Below, piece by piece: positions 61,204-64,000 of a DNA stretch of 64,000 nucleotides. The stretch lies in NCBI RefSeq assembly GCF_003208175.1, contig NZ_QKMR01000006.1, positions 22,053 to 86,052 on the forward strand, given 5' to 3'. Position 1 is the first letter of the stretch. Each line of letters opens with the position of its first letter. The position numbers and the translations under genes were made by a program. Under the pieces are notes generated by a model. It worked only from the letters and a program-made list of their open reading frames with translations, made no database searches and was not told the DNA's origin. This DNA is from Ruminiclostridium sufflavum DSM 19573 (GTDB taxonomy: Bacteria; Bacillota; Clostridia; Acetivibrionales; DSM-1351).

Positions 61204-62688
61204 ATTTGTTAACTTTATTGATTTGATTTTTTTATCCTTAGTTAAATATATATTAGTTACTATCTTTCTCACAATCTCCTTTTGACTTTTTAAGCTTATA
61301 TTATAAAACATAGTTTTAAAATCACTTATTTGACTAAAAAGTGATTCTAATTTGTTTACTTCCGTAAATTTATCATTTAATTTAACGTTCGAAAGCTCTT
61401 TTTCTAAATTTTGTATTTGTACATGCAATTGATTAATTTTTGCAATGTATGGACTTAAATCTTCCGTATTACTTTGTTCAAATGCTACAAAATACTTTTC
61501 CTTTAGAGATTTTAAACGCTTTATTTCTTGTTCTAAAGTCAACACATCATCGGTGTTGACTTTTTTTATTTTTAACCTCTTAGCAGCAGTCATATATAGT
61601 TTTTTGTTTACATAAGAATTAATATTATCTATAATTATATCATCGATTTTTTTGTATGACACTTGGAATCCTTTACAGAGATTGTTTCCGCTATTTGTGT
61701 TTGAGCATCTATATGAGCATACTAAATATTGTTTTAATTCTCCTTTTTTATTTGTATAGTTATTGCCCATATAAGAATAAGCATACATTTTTCCACCACA
61801 TAACGGACAAATAAGTAATTGTGAAAATACGGCAACATTATTTTCGTTTTTAGTAAAATTCATTCTTTTAGAGTTTTTTATAATTTGTGAAATTTTATTA
61901 AATGTTTTTTCATCAATTATCGGTTCGTGATTACCTTTTATAATACTTGCATCATTATTTAAAACCCAACCATGACTATGATATCCAGTGCGCACATATC
62001 CAGCATAAAAAGGATTGCACAGCATATCTTTTATTGTTGTCCTGTTCCATTGTTTATTTTTCCTAGTTTTGTACCCTGTTGCATTTAATTCTCTAGTAAT
62101 TTCAAGTATACAGTTACCATCCCTTGATTCTACGTACCTTTGAAATATTTTTTTAATTATTTCTGCTTGCTCAGGAACTATTATTGCTTGCTTATTTTCG
62201 TTATATTTATAACCGAAAGGTATAGATCCTTTGCTGTTTCCTTGTTTAAATCTCTCATTTAAACCCATTTTAACATTTTCAGCTATGGTGTTTCTTTCAA
62301 ACTCAGCTATAGATCCAAGCAATTGGAGAAGCATTTTACCTATAGGAGTAGAAGTATCAAATTTTTCGGAAAAACTTTGAAATGAAATTCCGTTTTGATT
62401 AAATATATCAACCATTTCTAGCAAATCTAACAAGCTTCTGCTTAACCTAGATAGCTTCCAAATTAAAACGATATCAAACTTTTTGCTTCTTGCATCACTA
62501 AGTAATTCCTTTAAGGCTGGACGTCCAGAAATGTTTTTCCCGCTTATGCCCGCATCTTGATATACTTTAATAACATCATATTCATAAGCTTTTGCAAATT
62601 CTCTTAAAATTGAAGTTTGAGCAGAAATAGAATACCCTTCAATAGCTTGTTCTTCTGTCGAAACACGAACATATAAAACGGCTCTCAT
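61177..62688 (-). CDS. Large serine recombinase (integrase)
   Basis: Catalyses site-specific integration and excision. The 503-residue protein has the resolvase catalytic domain with Ser10 in VRVSTEEQ and the SRLSRSL arginines (80-85). A recombinase domain follows (about 157-270; CNPFYAGYV), then a zinc ribbon (C294xxC297, C324, C328, and C338) and a C-terminal coiled-coil region. It is the full size of large serine integrases. Its ATG (62686-62688) overlaps the stop of the repressor gene as TAATG. Its own stop is at the element boundary, so its last codons also provide the hybrid tail of the broken cpaF. Confidence 0.96.
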   Translation of the reverse strand: MRAVLYVRVSTEEQAIEGYSISAQTSILREFAKAYEYDVIKVYQDAGISGKNISGRPALKELLSDARSKKFDIVLIWKLSRLSRSLLDLLEMVDIFNQNGISFQSFSEKFDTSTPIGKMLLQLLGSIAEFERNTIAENVKMGLNERFKQGNSKGSIPFGYKYNENKQAIIVPEQAEIIKKIFQRYVESRDGNCILEITRELNATGYKTRKNKQWNRTTIKDMLCNPFYAGYVRTGYHSHGWVLNNDASIIKGNHEPIIDEKTFNKISQIIKNSKRMNFTKNENNVAVFSQLLICPLCGGKMYAYSYMGNNYTNKKGELKQYLVCSYRCSNTNSGNNLCKGFQVSYKKIDDIIIDNINSYVNKKLYMTAAKRLKIKKVNTDDVLTLEQEIKRLKSLKEKYFVAFEQSNTEDLSPYIAKINQLHVQIQNLEKELSNVKLNDKFTEVNKLESLFSQISDFKTMFYNISLKSQKEIVRKIVTNIYLTKDKKIKSIKLTNSDVINSYT

Positions 62689-62993
62689 TATTTGTCACCT
62701 TCAATTAAATTTATAATGTCAAGAATCTTTTTAGGATCTATCTTTTTATCCTGCGCAATTTTTGCAACTTCTAAATAGCAACCTTCAAGTTTTACTTCTT
62801 CTTCTCCGGATAATTCATTCATTGACAAATTCAATGCTGATGCCATTTTAGCAAGATTTTCATACGAAGTGCTTTTACTTCTTCCAGCCAAAATATCTCT
62901 TATTGTAGATTGTGGAACATTTGATAACTTACTAAACTTGTATACAGATATTTTTCTGCTTTTCAGATGTAGTGCTAAATTTTCTGATAACAT
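62688..62993 (-). CDS. XRE-family repressor
   Basis: The 101-residue protein has an N-terminal HTH (residues 1-62; KISVYKFSKLSNVPQSTIRDI, quoted partly) and a short C-terminal segment ending in LDIINLIEGDK. It lies upstream of the recombinase in the same transcript, with TAATG overlap, as in many lysogenic modules. ATG 62993 is followed by the HTH at once. It probably represses the plus-strand early promoter and perhaps its own (inference). No protease or RecA-cleavage region is visible, so induction is not by LexA-like self-cleavage. Confidence 0.92.
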   Translation of the reverse strand: MLSENLALHLKSRKISVYKFSKLSNVPQSTIRDILAGRSKSTSYENLAKMASALNLSMNELSGEEEVKLEGCYLEVAKIAQDKKIDPKKILDIINLIEGDK

Positions 62994-63033
62994 TTAAAAC
63001 CTCCAAAATTAAAGCTAATAAAAGATATAATTA

Positions 63034-63117
63034 GCAATAGCACGAAATACCGACCTAAAATTGCTCAGTTACCGTTTAAAAGCGAATGCATCATTTTGCA
63101 ATAGCGCGGTATTCCGA
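63034..63117. promoter_or_regulatory. Two direct repeats in the element control region
   Basis: GCAATAGCACGAAATACCGA (63034-63053) and GCAATAGCGCGGTATTCCGA (63098-63117) share 16 of 20 bases, 64 bp apart. They lie in the divergent control region, so they are candidate regulator-binding or recombinase accessory sites. Confidence 0.55.
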
Positions 63118-63213
63118 TATAATAAAAAACATAACAACGGCAATTCGTGGCAATTACTTTATATCTTTGTTGTTACTAGTTTGGGGAAACTAGCACGGAA
63201 TAAAAACCAATAC

Positions 63214-63245
63214 TTGAACATTATAACGAAATTTCGTTGTAATGT
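63214..63245 (+). promoter_or_regulatory. Early promoter overlapped by a 28-bp operator palindrome
   Basis: The palindrome 63218-63245 has arms ACATTATAACGAAA and TTTCGTTGTAATGT (one mismatch). It covers the spacer of a candidate promoter: TTGAAC (63214-63219), 18 bp, TGTAAT (63238-63243). ACGAAATTTCGT-type dyads are typical of XRE repressor operators. A second dyad, CTAGTTT-GGGG-AAACTAG, lies at 63176-63193. Confidence 0.65.
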
Positions 63246-63289
63246 CAACAAAAAACATGTAAACAATACAAATAAGAAAGGGGATTAGA

Positions 63290-63553
63290 ATGACAAAATA
63301 CAAGCTGACTAAAGGAAATATTAACAGAAAAGAACGATGCGATATTATGCCTATAGGTAAGTTAGTAAAAAAACTTAGAGAATCAAAAGGTGTAACGATA
63401 TACAGATTATCTAAAGATACTGGAATATCCCAATCAACTATATCAAGCTTAGAAAACAAAGGCAAAACCGCAAGTTTTGACAATGTTGTAAAGATAGCTA
63501 AAGCTCTTGATGTGCCAATAGAAACATTTTATCCAGAAAGAAGAGTGGGATAA
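63290..63553 (+). CDS. XRE-family regulator (Cro-like)
   Basis: The 87-residue protein has an XRE HTH (residues 21-82; KLVKKLRESKGVTIYRLSKD and GISQSTISSLENKGKTASF) behind a basic N-terminal 20 residues. It is divergent from the repressor and first in the plus-strand unit, like Cro in phage switches. ATG 63290 follows AAAGGGG. An internal ATG at 63347 gives MPIGKLVKKL, a more usual XRE start, but without a good ribosome site. Confidence 0.88.
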   Translation: MTKYKLTKGNINRKERCDIMPIGKLVKKLRESKGVTIYRLSKDTGISQSTISSLENKGKTASFDNVVKIAKALDVPIETFYPERRVG

Positions 63554-63555
63554 AC

Positions 63556-63714
63556 ATGAATATTACAAATATTAAAATCACAGCAGGGATAAAGAACCAA
63601 AATATAATTCCCGGAACATTGAGTGACATAGATGGTTTTTTAGAAGCATTACAAGGTTACATATTAGAAGCGGCAGAAAACTTGCATAGAAAGGAGGAGA
63701 GCCACCCAGCATGA
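63556..63714 (+). CDS. Small hypothetical protein of the element
   Basis: ATG 63556 is two bases after the Cro-like stop. The 52-residue product (MNITNIKITAGIKNQNIIPG, then a helix with LSDIDGFLEALQGYIL) is mildly acidic and has no TM segment. Its stop TGA overlaps the next ATG as ATGA, and the next gene's ribosome site AAAGGAGG lies within it; these arrangements support a real gene. I do not recognise the family. Confidence 0.6.
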   Translation: MNITNIKITAGIKNQNIIPGTLSDIDGFLEALQGYILEAAENLHRKEESHPA

Positions 63715-63998
63715 CAAACAGTGCGGAAATAGATACAGAACGAAGCGATAACACTTTAAGCATGACACATCTAGCGGAAAAATGGAGATGTTCAAACGGG
63801 GATGTAAGAAAATTTATTAAACAAGGTATGCCATATGTAGTCTTAAAGAACGGACGGTATCAATTTAATTTGAAAAAATGTGAGGATTGGTATCGAAGAG
63901 GCTTTTTTGAATCCTTGCCGGAGCAAAGACAACGAGAAATTTTAAGTAAGCAGAGAATGCTTATACCTAGTTTTAAGAAAGGCAAGAAAATAAAATGA
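63711..63998 (+). CDS. Small HTH DNA-binding protein, possibly excisionase-like
   Basis: The 95-residue protein has a winged-helix-like segment (about 17-62): MTHLAEKWRCSNGDVRKFIK, then MPYVVLKNGRYQFNLKKCEDW. This resembles the MerR-like helix-turn-helix of excisionases and phage terminase small-subunit-like proteins. The C-terminal tail is basic. ATG 63711 follows AAAGGAGG and overlaps the preceding stop. It could be the recombination directionality factor that serine integrases need for excision (inference), or an early regulator. Confidence 0.7.
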   Translation: MTNSAEIDTERSDNTLSMTHLAEKWRCSNGDVRKFIKQGMPYVVLKNGRYQFNLKKCEDWYRRGFFESLPEQRQREILSKQRMLIPSFKKGKKIK

Positions 63999-64000
63999 CA

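Larger units (their letters stand above)
61177..64000. mobile_element. Integrated element (prophage or ICE-like), left part
   Basis: Starts inside cpaF and runs past the right edge. It carries, from the left, a large serine recombinase and an XRE repressor on the minus strand, a control region, and a divergent set on the plus strand: a Cro-like XRE protein, a 52-residue protein and an HTH protein. This is the standard lysogeny module of phages and integrative elements. Base composition is slightly more AT-rich than the neighbouring genes. Nothing structural or conjugative is visible in the 2.8 kb seen, so its type is open. Confidence 0.88.

Noticed and set aside
63061-63288. 75-codon ORF in the element control region
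   Set aside because: It covers operators and the early promoter and has no ribosome site.
1-64000. tRNA and rRNA genes
   Set aside because: I looked for cloverleaf patterns and rRNA-like blocks in the intergenic regions and saw none; a dedicated scan was not possible.

Overview
The window looks like a chromosomal segment of a low-GC, spore-forming, meso-diaminopimelate clostridium; the gene content and style suggest the Ruminiclostridium / Clostridium cellulolyticum group (inference, no database search was possible). Evidence: strong AGGAGG-type ribosome sites with frequent TTG and GTG starts, sporulation genes (prkA-yhbH-spoVR, dacF-like, SpoVD-type PBP), a DNPR-type MurE, a Gram-positive PyrR attenuator and a CIRCE operator. 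Almost all genes lie on the + strand.

Layout. 1-5.8 kb: end of a translation/RNA cluster (infB, rbfA, a DHH phosphoesterase, truB, ribF). 5.8-10.9 kb: hydrogenase maturation genes hypF-hypC-hypD-hypE. 11.1-15.4 kb: a MacAB-type export system with a YIP1-family membrane protein inside it, then a tiny membrane-protein gene on the opposite strand. 16-21 kb: two M16 peptidase-like proteins, lgt and a RodA/FtsW-family gene. 21.1-32.3 kb: the division and cell-wall cluster mraZ-rsmH-ftsL-like-spoVD-murE-murF-mraY-ftsW-murG, lacking murD between mraY and ftsW. 32.4-34 kb: uracil permease behind a PyrR attenuator. 34-44 kb: a small unknown protein, a GT28 glycolipid glycosyltransferase, a D-Ala-D-Ala carboxypeptidase, a B12-binding radical SAM protein and prkA-yhbH-spoVR. 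44-53 kb: htpG under CIRCE, an acyl-CoA synthetase/XRE-cupin pair, a chemoreceptor, an HD-GYP protein and a LysR regulator. 53-59 kb: long-form purL, VanZ, a TIM-barrel isomerase and a lipoprotein. 59.2-61.2 kb: start of a Flp/Tad pilus locus (CpaE-like, CpaF).

Two features stand out. First, the pilus ATPase gene cpaF is cut inside its Walker A motif by an integrated element that begins at about 61.17 kb and runs off the right edge. It carries a large serine recombinase, a repressor, a divergent Cro-like regulator and a small DNA-binding protein. The recombinase stop codon lies almost on the junction. Precise excision should restore cpaF, so this may be a gene-disrupting switch element. Second, a family of MITE-like palindromic repeats is scattered between genes in at least eight copies (about 4.75, 10.93, 19.70, 22.85, 29.91, 37.49, 48.95 and 50.59 kb). 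They end in AAGTCAATTAC / GTAATTGACTT and have a variable AT-rich centre. One copy lies inside what used to be the 3' end of lgt and cuts off an acidic tail that is still readable beyond it, which is direct evidence that the family has moved.

Regulatory sites seen directly include a three-fold GTGG operator with exact 10-bp period before mraZ, a perfect CIRCE before htpG, a PyrR box with terminator before the uracil permease, a consensus promoter before the pilus genes, and an operator palindrome inside the early promoter of the integrated element.
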